This document shows positions 1 to 5,074 of a stretch of DNA of 5,702 nucleotides, in pieces (position 1 is the stretch's first letter; the number at the start of each line of letters is the position of its first letter). Origin of the DNA: Natrinema soli (GTDB lineage Archaea; Halobacteriota; Halobacteria; Halobacteriales; Natrialbaceae). Below the pieces are notes generated by a model. That model had not been told where the DNA came from. It ran no database searches and saw only the letters and a program-made list of their open reading frames with translations. The translations under genes and the position numbers were made by a program. Location of the stretch: the NCBI RefSeq assembly GCF_028618695.1, contig NZ_JAQIVI010000160.1, positions 1 to 5,702 on the forward strand. Direction: 5' to 3'.

Positions 1-660
1 AGCCGCGCACCTGACCGCCGCGAGCGACTGCTGGCGTTGCTCGAGCGGACCGGCCCCGATCGGCTGGTCGTCCTCGGCGACCTCATGCACTCGATCGGCG
101 ATCCGGGCGGGGCCGAACGCGGCGAACTCGAGGTGCTGTTCGAATCTGTTTCGGACGATCTGGCGGTGACCGTCGTCAAGGGCAACCACGACGGGAGAAT
201 CGAAACCTGGCTGGCGGACAGCGACGATATCGGAGCGGCGATCACCGTCGTCCCCGGCGATGGCGTCGTGCTCGGCGATATCGGTGTCTGTCACGGGCAC
301 ACCTGGCCCTCCCGAGCGGTCCTCGAGAGCGAGGTGGTCTGTCTGGGTCACGAACACCCCTGCGTGCGACTCGAGGACGAGGTCGGCGGGAGTCGCGTCG
401 AGCGCGCGTGGCTCCGCGGTCGGCTCGATCCCGGCCCGTTTCGCGACCGTCCGGAGTATGAGGGGGTAGCCTGGCTCGAGGGTGCGGACGAAGCGCCGCC
501 GCGCGTGGTCGTCGTGCCGGCGTTCAACGACCTCGTCGGCGGGACGTGGATCAACGTCGCCGGACAGTCGTTTCTCTCGCCGTTTCTGCCGGCGGGGCTG
601 GCTGCGGGGGAGGCGTACCTGCTGGACGGCACGCGACTCGGCCCCTACGAGTCGGTCTAA
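1..660 (+). CDS. Calcineurin-like phosphoesterase, ICC/PdeM type (5' end outside window)
   Basis: Metal-dependent phosphoesterase, 219 codons visible; the reading frame is open from base 1, so the true start and the first metal motif (DLHLG-type) lie upstream. Seen: LGDLMHS (GD motif), VKGNHDG (GNHD motif), VCHGHTWP and CLGHEHP (the two GH motifs), in the order and spacing of the calcineurin-like fold that holds two metal ions. The C-terminal third, with PAFNDLVGGTWIN, LSPFLP and LLDGTRLG, fits the ICC-like family (COG1407) better than generic YfcE enzymes. Known: relatives in bacteria are the ligase-associated PdeM, and in haloarchaea such genes often lie beside an Lhr-type helicase. That helicase cannot be seen here. 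The substrate is unknown. The TTG at 37 could serve as a start codon but falls inside the conserved N-terminal region and is unlikely to be used. The stop is only 4 bases from the stop of the convergent PIN gene, so the two transcripts probably overlap. Confidence 0.87.
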   Translation, partial: SRAPDRRERLLALLERTGPDRLVVLGDLMHSIGDPGGAERGELEVLFESVSDDLAVTVVKGNHDGRIETWLADSDDIGAAITVVPGDGVVLGDIGVCHGHTWPSRAVLESEVVCLGHEHPCVRLEDEVGGSRVERAWLRGRLDPGPFRDRPEYEGVAWLEGADEAPPRVVVVPAFNDLVGGTWINVAGQSFLSPFLPAGLAAGEAYLLDGTRLGPYESV

Positions 661-664
661 CAGA

Positions 665-1237
665 TCACTCCAAGCGGTCTAACAACTGGGTGACATACGG
701 GCTGTTATCCCAACTCCGATGCGGACTGATCGAGGTGATGAGTGTTCGTGCTTCACTGCGGGTCATATGGCCGCCGCGAGCGTAATCGCAGAGGAGTCGC
801 GGTGTCGGAACGATTCGCGGTCCGGTAAGCACCGCGTGAACGAGCGCGAAGTTCGTGCCGACGAATTCGTCGGTGAGAAAGCCGTCGACAGCGAGCGCGT
901 TCGCCAGAACGATGCCGTCCGTTTCGCCATCGTCGAGTCCGAACGTCGGCCGTGAGTCCGGTGTCTCCGATCGCTCATAGGGATCGACGACGGCGTAGTG
1001 CTCTCGAGCGGCGAGAACGTTAGTAGCAGCCGCTCCGTGGATATCGTGATACTGAGCGATATCACGGAGTTCCGAAACGACTTCGGGCGGGACGGTGACC
1101 GTACAGGATGTGAGCAGATACTGTAGCGGATCGGGCCGCTCACACGCGTCGTCTCCCGCGTCAGCACGTGGGACGCCGAGACTGACGAGTGCACTCGTAT
1201 CAGCGACCATCGTTCGGAGCCGCGGTCGATCGCTCAT
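665..1237 (-). CDS. PIN-domain protein, probable toxin (VapC-like, nearest DUF3368-type)
   Basis: 190-residue probable ribonuclease toxin. Seen: VADTSALVSL at residues 11-20 places the first PIN aspartate at D13; VPPEVVSEL supplies E52/E56; GLDDGETDGIVLANAL (100-115) supplies E105 with D107 close by; GFLTDEF supplies D123. This is the full acidic set expected of a metal-dependent PIN nuclease. The TPRLLCDYARGGHMTRSEA segment (145-163) resembles the C-terminal helix region of DUF3368-type PIN proteins that pair with UPF0175 antitoxins. It is longer than the classic VapC of about 130 residues; extra sequence lies after the first strand (22-45) and between the second and third acid motifs. The start at 1237 is chosen because ATG overlaps the antitoxin stop (ATGA). 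ATG at 1210, just before VADTSAL, is a plausible alternative. Cotranscribed with the RHH gene. RNA cleavage is inferred from the family, and the target is unknown. Confidence 0.8.
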   Translation of the reverse strand: MSDRPRLRTMVADTSALVSLGVPRADAGDDACERPDPLQYLLTSCTVTVPPEVVSELRDIAQYHDIHGAAATNVLAAREHYAVVDPYERSETPDSRPTFGLDDGETDGIVLANALAVDGFLTDEFVGTNFALVHAVLTGPRIVPTPRLLCDYARGGHMTRSEARTLITSISPHRSWDNSPYVTQLLDRLE

Positions 1238-1614
1238 CGCTCGTCGCTGCTATTAGATTTGGTCTCCGGATCAACCGTTTCCGTCTCCCCATCGTAGATA
1301 TCGATGTCATCGGGTGCTGCGAGATCAAATGGCTCCCCCTCCAGATCCACTTTGAGGAGACGAAGCCGTTGTGCAGTTTCCGCACCGACCAGCTGTTTGA
1401 CGGTTTCAAACTCCAGTTGGTCGTCGTAGTACTTCGTCGCGACCAGTTCTCGAAACGTCTCGCTCTCTGCGGTCTCTTCGATATACTCGCGAATCGCGTC
1501 GACGAGCAGATCCGTCCGATCCGTATCGAAGAGGTCGGCGATCGCATCGAGTCGATCGACGAGGTACTCCGGTGATTGAAAGTGTACTCGTCGAGGATCG
1601 TCACTGGCGCTCAT
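1234..1614 (-). CDS. Ribbon-helix-helix antitoxin-like protein
   Basis: 126 residues, placed immediately upstream of the PIN gene and overlapping it by ATGA, the usual antitoxin-toxin arrangement. Seen: residues 9-46 have the strand-helix-helix pattern of a CopG/Arc RHH protein (RVHFQSPEYLVDRLDAIADL, then TDRTDLLVDAIREYIEE). Such domains dimerise and bind operator DNA. Residues 53-92 (FRELVATKYYDDQLEFETVK, then QLVGAETAQRLRLLKVDLE) form a second conserved-looking segment whose alternation recalls the helix-turn-helix half of UPF0175 proteins. The acidic, Ser/Thr-rich tail (about 93-126) looks disordered and could neutralise the PIN active site. The start is set at 1614: sequence upstream of it is promoter-like and carries repeated TGCACA boxes, and the extra 17 residues from 1665 would be encoded by that operator. 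The gene is visibly more AT-rich than glnA or the phosphoesterase. The antitoxin role is inferred from context and fold. Confidence 0.76.
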   Translation of the reverse strand: MSASDDPRRVHFQSPEYLVDRLDAIADLFDTDRTDLLVDAIREYIEETAESETFRELVATKYYDDQLEFETVKQLVGAETAQRLRLLKVDLEGEPFDLAAPDDIDIYDGETETVDPETKSNSSDER

Positions 1615-1934
1615 CTCGTGTGCAGCTTTTGCACATAGCACAATAACGGTTTCGCCCTGCTGCACATCGCTTGCACAAATCGACGTAATCCCGAACTAGT
1701 GACCGTCAGTAACGGAACCGGGGTGAAGGCCGCTTGCGTCACCGACACCAGTGCCACCTCGAGTTGCTGGCCGCCCACCGCCGAGACTGCGGTCAGCAAC
1801 ACCAACAACAGCGGTAGCAGCGAGACGAACGCGTGGTAGGCGATACTGCCCGCCATGAACGTGATCCGTTCGACCCGGATCTCGTGGACGATCGCCCGGA
1901 GTACCGTCACCGCCCGATCCGTTCGCTGGTTCAT
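1611..1934 (-). pseudogene. Truncated YihY/BrkB-family membrane protein (5' fragment)
   Basis: Fragment of a polytopic membrane protein of the YihY/BrkB family (once called RNase BN; no nuclease role is established). Seen: residues 19-53, with IRVERITFMAGSIAYHAF, then VSLLPLLLVLLTAVSAVGG, match the family's N-terminal helix and first membrane segment, followed by an ALVSVTQAAFTP stretch. Family proteins usually exceed 250 residues and have several membrane segments. Here recognisable sequence ends at about residue 72 (position about 1719), after which the frame runs through unrelated sequence, including the toxin-antitoxin promoter, to a TGA at 1611-1613. That TGA overlaps the antitoxin ATG. 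No remnant of the missing C-terminal part is seen anywhere to the left, up to the intact phosphoesterase gene. The start at 1934 (ATG) is preceded by a T-rich box at a suitable distance. It is probably nonfunctional; a short one-helix membrane peptide cannot be ruled out. Confidence 0.7.
1619..1677 (-). promoter_or_regulatory. Toxin-antitoxin promoter with TGCACA operator array
   Basis: Two 17-base units lie directly upstream of the antitoxin start. Unit 1 (1619-1635) reads TGTGCAgctttTGCACA, an inverted repeat with 5-base spacer. Unit 2 (1661-1677) reads TGCACAtcgctTGCACA, a direct repeat with the same spacing. The units start 42 bases apart, about four helical turns, and the boxes within each unit are 11 bases apart, about one turn. 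A degenerate AGCACA lies at 1637-1642. On the minus strand the TATA-like TTATTG (1646 to 1641) sits about 30 bases before ATG at 1614, with GAAAC just upstream as a possible BRE, so the start of transcription would fall inside unit 1. Inference: RHH antitoxin dimers bind these boxes and repress the operon. No binding data are available. Confidence 0.62.
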
Positions 1935-1953
1935 TAGTTATCGATACGGTCGT

Positions 1954-1970
1954 GATCCGAAAAAAGGATC
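1954..1970 (-). promoter_or_regulatory. T6 tract within GATCC/GGATC inverted repeat (promoter or terminator)
   Basis: Inverted repeat GATCC (1954-1958) and GGATC (1966-1970) around GAAAAAA. On the minus strand this gives six consecutive T flanked by the arms. Two readings are possible. As a promoter, the T-rich centre lies about 28 bases before the ATG at 1934, suitable for a leaderless transcript of the YihY fragment. As a terminator, it is a T tract about 70 bases past the stop of the small acidic gene at 2036, and oligo-T is the usual archaeal termination signal. Both could hold. Apart from this element, nothing else is seen between 1935 and 2035. Confidence 0.4.
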
Positions 1971-2035
1971 GGACGCCGTCGGCTGTCAGTTTGGTCCGAT
2001 CCCGATCGGTTGGCCGTCGCAGTTCCCGCTGCCGC

Positions 2036-2350
2036 CTACCGGCGGACCGTCTCCGATCGGATCTCGTCGCCCTCGCGCCACTGGTAGTAGTCGTACTCGG
2101 TCCCGGCGATCTCCGTCACCGAGACGGTCGCCCGTTCCGGGACGCCGTCGGGGTAGGTGTCGGAATCGGTCTCGTTCGATGACGATTCGTCGTCTGCTCC
2201 CTCGCGTCGCTCCTTCCACGCCGCCACCTCCTCGAGATAGGCACCCACTTCGCGAAGCGTCGCCGCGTCTCGTTTCGCGAGTTCGTCGAGCGCCTCACGG
2301 TCCGCGCGGTCCAATTTCGGCGGCGGGGTCGGTCGCTCGTCGACAGTCAT
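2036..2350 (-). CDS. Small acidic haloarchaeal conserved hypothetical protein
   Basis: 104 residues, no signal peptide or membrane segment, presumably cytosolic. Seen: a Pro-rich N-terminus; a charged helical stretch at about 14-50 (LDRADREALDELAKRDAA, TLREVGAYLEEVAAWKERR) that could form a coiled coil; a low-complexity acidic linker rich in Ser/Asp/Glu (51-67); and a C-terminal part, TVSVTEIAGTEYDYYQWREG, ending in Arg residues. The YYxWREGDxIRS pattern recalls a short beta-rich motif seen in haloarchaeal proteins of the DUF6788 kind; this resemblance is from memory and only moderately secure. No function is known. The start at 2350 is supported by a TATA-like TTTTAC (2381 to 2376, minus strand) about 28 bases upstream, consistent with a leaderless transcript. 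It lies about 100 bases upstream of the YihY fragment on the same strand and is divergent from the winged-helix gene. Confidence 0.72.
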   Translation of the reverse strand: MTVDERPTPPPKLDRADREALDELAKRDAATLREVGAYLEEVAAWKERREGADDESSSNETDSDTYPDGVPERATVSVTEIAGTEYDYYQWREGDEIRSETVRR

Positions 2351-2375
2351 GTCTTCCGGTGGGAGCCGGGCGACC

Positions 2376-2381
2376 GTAAAA
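2376..2381 (-). promoter_or_regulatory. TATA-like box of the small acidic gene
   Basis: Minus strand TTTTAC is centred about 28 bases before the ATG at 2350, preceded by a purine/AC-rich stretch (GGAACAACGACG) that could serve as the TFB recognition element. The spacing predicts transcription starting at or within a few bases of the start codon. Confidence 0.45.
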
Positions 2382-2484
2382 CGTCGTTGTTCCGTTCGAG
2401 ACCGTCTTCCGCGTCACGGTTTGCGGTATGATGACGTGTCCTGTATTGAGTCCTAATATCCGTTAGTACCCATCCACGTGTAGA

Positions 2485-2492
2485 TTTATATA
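2485..2492 (+). promoter_or_regulatory. TATA box of the winged-helix gene
   Basis: TTTATATA is the clearest TATA box in the window. It is centred about 30 bases before the ATG at 2519, giving a predicted leader of only a few bases. Upstream, CTAA (2453-2456) and TTAG (2463-2466) form a short inverted repeat in an otherwise AT-rich patch, which could be an operator, although 4-base arms are weak evidence. Confidence 0.65.
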
Positions 2493-2518
2493 CCAGAACG
2501 AGATCCGTACTGCTGACA

Positions 2519-2752
2519 ATGGAATCACAGAAACACCGTCAGCCAGCGCGGATCGATCCGGTTCCCGACGACCTCGAGTCGGCCCAGGCGAAACTCGTGT
2601 ACGTCTTTCTCGATGCGACCGGTGGGGCCACGGTCGACGAACTGGGGGAGATACTGGCGATGAAGAAGATCGATATTCTGAGCGTGCTGAACTCACTTTC
2701 GAGCGCCGGCTACGTCACCCGAGCGGGCGCGACGTACGTCGTCGCGAACTGA
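2519..2752 (+). CDS. Small winged helix-turn-helix DNA-binding protein
   Basis: 77 residues, essentially a single winged-helix domain. Seen: a short polar N-terminus, helix 1 at about 20-33 (ESAQAKLVYVFLDA), helix 2 TVDELGEILA (38-47), probable recognition helix KKIDILSVLNSLSSAG (49-64), and the wing strands YVTRAGATYVV (65-75). The pattern of splitting at GGATVDELGEIL and then pairing SLSSAGYV with a short wing is typical of MarR/TrmB-like archaeal HTH proteins. There is no effector domain, so it would act as a bare DNA-binding protein, probably as a dimer. It is monocistronic from its own strong TATA box and converges with glnA across a 124-base gap. A role in controlling glnA is possible only by proximity; the sequence does not show it. 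Its target is unknown. Confidence 0.77.
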   Translation: MESQKHRQPARIDPVPDDLESAQAKLVYVFLDATGGATVDELGEILAMKKIDILSVLNSLSSAGYVTRAGATYVVAN

Positions 2753-2782
2753 TCGACGAGTCGCGACGACTGAGACGACGAG

Positions 2783-2841
2783 ATCGGCGCTCGTTCTGCC
2801 GGAGTGTCGGCGGAAACTAGAATGCGGCGTATCGGCGCTCG
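2783..2841. repeat. Two direct copies of an 11-base sequence downstream of glnA
   Basis: ATCGGCGCTCG occurs at 2783-2793 and 2831-2841, 48 bases apart, both inside the 124-base gap between two convergent stop codons and flanking the hairpin at 2794-2815. The composition (TCG/GCG) is common in this genome type, so chance is a serious alternative. Confidence 0.35.
2794..2815 (+). terminator. Hairpin between the convergent winged-helix gene and glnA
   Basis: TTCTGCCG (2794-2801) can pair with CGGCGGAA (2808-2815), an 8-base stem with one G-U pair around the 6-base loop GAGTGT. It lies 42 bases past the winged-helix stop and about 60 bases past the glnA stop on the other strand. No clear T tract follows on either strand, so a role in 3'-end formation is only a suggestion. 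Confidence 0.3.
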
Positions 2842-2876
2842 ACGCACCGAAACACGTCGTCTGCGGGGTCAGCCGG

Positions 2877-4232
2877 TTAGAACGTCTCGAGGTAGCGGTC
2901 GAGCTCCCACTGGGAGACGTCGACGAGATAGTCCTCGAACTCCTGTTCTTTGGCTTCGACGAACTTCGGTCCGACGTGTTCACCGAGGGCGCTGTAGATG
3001 ACTTCGTCCTCCTCGAGGGCCTCGACGGCCTCGCCGAGGTTCGTCGGCAGCGTGTCGATGCCGTACTCTTCGCGCTTCTGTTCGTCGAACTCGTAGATGT
3101 TCTCCCGGACCGGGTCCGGACAGTCGAGGTCGCGCTCGACCCCGTCGAGACCCGCCTGGATGAGCGTGGCCAGCGCGAGATACGGGTTACAGGACGGGTC
3201 GGGGAAGCGCGCTTCGACGCGCGACGCGGCCGGGACGCGCGCCGCCGGTTTTCGGATCAGCGCCGAGCGGTTGCGATCGGACCAGGCGACGTAGACGGGT
3301 GCCTCGTACCCCGGCACCAGTCGCTTGTAGCTGTTCACGGTGGGGTTCGAGACGGCCGTGATCGCCGGCGCGTGCTCGAGGATCCCCGCGATGAAGGAGT
3401 GTGCCGTTTCGGAGAGGTCGAACTCGTCGTCCTCGTCGTGGAAGGCGTTCTCGCCGTCCTCGGTGAACAGGGAGAGGTGCGTGTGCATGCCAGAGCCGTT
3501 GATTCGCGGAATCGGTTTCGGCATGAACGTCGCGTGGAGGTCGTGCTGTGCGGCGATCGCGCGGACGACGGTGCGGAAGGTGCCGACGTTGTCCGCCGTC
3601 GAGAGCGCGTCGTCGTATTCGAAGTTGATCTCGTGTTGGCCCTCGGCGACCTCGTGGTGGCTCGCTTCGACCTCGAAGCCCATGTCCTCGAGGCCGTAGA
3701 TGATGTCGCGCCGAACGTCGCTCGCGAGGTCTTTCGGCGCGAGGTCGAAGTAGCCGCCGTGGTCGCCCGTCTTCGTCGTCGCGCGGCCGTCCTCGTCCTC
3801 CTCGAAGAGGAAGAACTCCGGTTCGGGCGCGGCGTTGACCGTGTATCCGAGGTCGTCGGCGCGCTCGAGGGCGTTCTTGAGGACGCGGCGCGGGTCGCCC
3901 TCGAAGGGCTCACCGGTCGAGGTATCGATGACGTCGCAGATCATCCGGGCCGATGCGCCATCCTCACGGTTTTGCCACGGGAGGATCGCGAACGTGTCGG
4001 GATCGGGCTTGAGCCGCATGTCCGATTCCTGAATGCGCACGAACCCCTCGATCGAGGAGCCGTCGAAGTAGATTCCCTCGGTGAACGCTTTCTCGGCCTG
4101 TCGGGCGGGCACGGAGACGTTCTTGACAGTCCCCAGAATGTCGGTAAACTGCAGCCGAAGGAAGTCGATATCTTCCTCCTCGATTTCGTCCAGTACCTCC
4201 TCTTCTGAAGCGGTTAGATTTCCGTTCGTCAT
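2877..4232 (-). CDS. glnA: Glutamine synthetase, type I-alpha
   Basis: Catalyses glutamate + NH3 + ATP to glutamine + ADP + Pi, the main ammonium assimilation step; a cytosolic dodecamer in this family. 451 residues, normal for GSI. Seen: beta-grasp N-domain (1-100) with FDGSSIEGF at 56-64; EPEFFLF with metal ligands E137/E139; [11 protein letters not shown] with E194 and E201; [17 protein letters not shown] (239-255) with ligand H250; [15 protein letters not shown] (296-310) and [14 protein letters not shown] (338-351). R66 in [10 protein letters not shown] matches the Arg used for glutamine feedback inhibition in Bacillus-type I-alpha enzymes. The C-terminal region lacks the NLY adenylylation site of the I-beta type, so control by GlnE is not expected. 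The start at 4232 ([11 protein letters not shown]) matches where the family begins; ATG at 4298 would add 22 residues from promoter DNA. Transcribed alone from 4262-4269 or further upstream. Confidence 0.97.
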   Translation of the reverse strand: MTNGNLTASEEEVLDEIEEEDIDFLRLQFTDILGTVKNVSVPARQAEKAFTEGIYFDGSSIEGFVRIQESDMRLKPDPDTFAILPWQNREDGASARMICDVIDTSTGEPFEGDPRRVLKNALERADDLGYTVNAAPEPEFFLFEEDEDGRATTKTGDHGGYFDLAPKDLASDVRRDIIYGLEDMGFEVEASHHEVAEGQHEINFEYDDALSTADNVGTFRTVVRAIAAQHDLHATFMPKPIPRINGSGMHTHLSLFTEDGENAFHDEDDEFDLSETAHSFIAGILEHAPAITAVSNPTVNSYKRLVPGYEAPVYVAWSDRNRSALIRKPAARVPAASRVEARFPDPSCNPYLALATLIQAGLDGVERDLDCPDPVRENIYEFDEQKREEYGIDTLPTNLGEAVEALEEDEVIYSALGEHVGPKFVEAKEQEFEDYLVDVSQWELDRYLETF

Positions 4233-4261
4233 CTTCTGCTCGCGTAAGCCAACGTATTCTA

Positions 4262-4269
4262 CTATTAAA
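4262..4269 (-). promoter_or_regulatory. Candidate TATA box of glnA
   Basis: Minus strand TTTAATAG is centred about 33 bases before the ATG at 4232, predicting a leader of about 7 bases. A second AT-rich block at 4324-4340 (minus strand ATATCATATTATAAAC) could be an additional promoter giving a leader of about 70 bases. There is no gene on the plus strand for it to serve. Confidence 0.45.
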
Positions 4270-4284
4270 GCTCTACTGTTGTGG

Positions 4285-4343
4285 GCGAATATACGCAAAT
4301 TCTCTCTCAGATGGACGAGTGTAGTTTATAATATGATATTCGC
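4285..4343. repeat. Inverted 8-base repeat flanking the upstream glnA promoter region
   Basis: GCGAATAT (4285-4292) and ATATTCGC (4336-4343) are exact inverted copies with centres 51 bases apart, about five helical turns. The left copy sits in GCGAATATACGC, itself palindromic at 10 of 12 positions. The two copies bracket the distal AT-rich block and lie upstream of the proximal TATA box, a position suited to a dimeric activator or repressor of glnA. In some haloarchaea an Lrp-family regulator is encoded beside glnA and affects it, but no such gene is in this window. The remainder of 4233-4516 is TCG-rich sequence without a visible gene. Confidence 0.4.
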
Positions 4344-4516
4344 GGAGTGTGGCTGACATCGGCTGAAAAAGCACCGGCAGAAATGAATAATCGTGTAGTG
4401 GTCGCTCGAGGCGTCGGTTCGTCGGAAACTCATCGGCCCCCTCGGGTCGCGTTCCAGGTCTCGTCTCGAGTCGCGTCTCGATCGCGTCGAACTCGTCGAT
4501 CTCGAGGATTGATTCG

Positions 4517-4867
4517 CTACGCCGAAGCGGCCTGCACGCCGGAGACGTGCCCGACTCCGGTCAGTATCGTCAGGCTCGAGAGGCCGATCTCGACGGACGC
4601 CCGCCAGACGGTCGTAGAGGTGCGGATCGCTCGCTGCCACGCCGCGATCGGGACGATCAGCGCTCGTTCGCGTGTCGGCTCGTTCGGTCGTGGCCGCTTC
4701 GTCAGTGTCGTTTCGCAGTTCGGACAGACGTACGCGACGTGCCGGCCGTTCGATTCCAACACCCAGTCGCCGTCGACCGGGCTCGAGTGATCGCACTCCC
4801 AGCAGAACAGCGTCGCTTTCCGCTGCGTCGGCGCACCGTCACCGCGGGTGGATGCTGGCTGGGTCAT
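4517..4867 (-). CDS. Zinc-ribbon protein, small haloarchaeal conserved hypothetical
   Basis: 116 residues. Seen: a zinc-ribbon module at about 18-58, with ATLFCWECDHSSPVDGDW (C22, C25) and YVCPNCETTLTKRP (C48, C51), two CxxC knuckles 22 residues apart, enough for one structural zinc. The N-terminus is short and polar. The C-terminal half (70-116) is one largely helical stretch, ALIVPIAAWQRAIRTSTT, then VWRASVEIGLSSLTILTGVG, with few charges, unusual for a soluble haloarchaeal protein; it may be amphipathic and touch a membrane or a partner. I recall similar small haloarchaeal zinc-ribbon proteins but cannot name a function; nucleic-acid or protein binding is possible. The start at 4867 is supported by a TATA box 27 bases upstream. 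It is encoded on the same strand as glnA, 284 bases upstream of it, and probably transcribed separately. Confidence 0.78.
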   Translation of the reverse strand: MTQPASTRGDGAPTQRKATLFCWECDHSSPVDGDWVLESNGRHVAYVCPNCETTLTKRPRPNEPTRERALIVPIAAWQRAIRTSTTVWRASVEIGLSSLTILTGVGHVSGVQAASA

Positions 4868-4890
4868 CGGGCGTGGGTACAGGCTCCAGC

Positions 4891-4897
4891 TATAAAA
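4891..4897 (-). promoter_or_regulatory. TATA box of the zinc-ribbon gene
   Basis: Minus strand TTTTATA is centred about 27 bases before the ATG at 4867, with GGAGGTGA directly upstream where the BRE would lie. The spacing predicts a leaderless transcript. The rest of 4868-5074 holds an AT-rich patch (4908-4945), which may include the divergent thioredoxin promoter, but no convincing TATA box was found there on the plus strand. Confidence 0.6.
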
Positions 4898-5074
4898 TCA
4901 CCTCCCGTACTCAATTCACACAATACAATCAACCGATGAATCTTCGCTGCGACACCGTCAACCGATCCGAGAAATGCAGTGTGTCCACGAGAGTCAGGTC
5001 GGCGGAACGACCCGACCGTCGACCCGCCGCGCCCCGTCGTCACGGATTTCCGCGCCGGTCACGTACCCGTCGCC

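Noticed and set aside
719..955. A 78-codon plus-strand frame opposite the PIN gene
   Set aside because: Antisense to a frame with clear PIN motifs; no promoter and no recognisable product.
1615..1665. Longer antitoxin start at 1665
   Set aside because: The extra 17 residues precede the RHH strand, are cysteine-containing and non-acidic, and coincide with the operator boxes and predicted TATA box.
1703..1715. CCGT/ACGG inverted repeat near the YihY breakpoint as a possible mobile-element end
   Set aside because: Arms are only 4 bases, no matching copy is seen near 660, and no transposase or target-site duplication can be identified.
1855..2379. A 174-codon plus-strand frame opposite the YihY fragment and small acidic gene
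   Set aside because: The product is a Pro/Arg/Ser low-complexity chain, and it lies antisense to two minus-strand frames with better composition and promoters.
2976..4208. A 410-codon open frame on the plus strand across glnA
   Set aside because: It is the antisense shadow of glnA, created by third-position GC bias. Its product has no recognisable motif and is rich in Val/Arg/Glu repeats typical of such shadows.
4233..4298. Longer glnA start at 4298
   Set aside because: The added 22 residues do not resemble the GS N-terminus and would be encoded by the TATA box and one arm of the inverted repeat; [11 protein letters not shown] at 4232 matches the family start.
4441..4510. TCG/CTCGAG-rich tract resembling a short repeat array
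   Set aside because: Units vary in length and content, with no regular spacing, so it is not a CRISPR or tandem repeat; CTCGAG and TCG strings occur throughout the window.
4326..4796. A 156-codon minus-strand frame overlapping the zinc-ribbon gene and the glnA upstream region
   Set aside because: Arg-rich sequence without motifs; it overlaps the zinc-ribbon gene in another frame and would run through the glnA promoter region.
4897..4905. ATCACCTCC, identical to the anti-Shine-Dalgarno end of 16S rRNA
   Set aside because: No rRNA sequence surrounds it. On the minus strand it gives GGAGGTGAT, but that lies upstream of the TATA box of the zinc-ribbon gene and so would not be in the message; probably BRE sequence or chance.
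4979..5074. GTG start extending the thioredoxin-like protein by 32 residues
   Set aside because: The extension is Pro/Arg-rich, outside the fold, and lacks signal-peptide features; the ATG at 5075 gives a standard-length thioredoxin.
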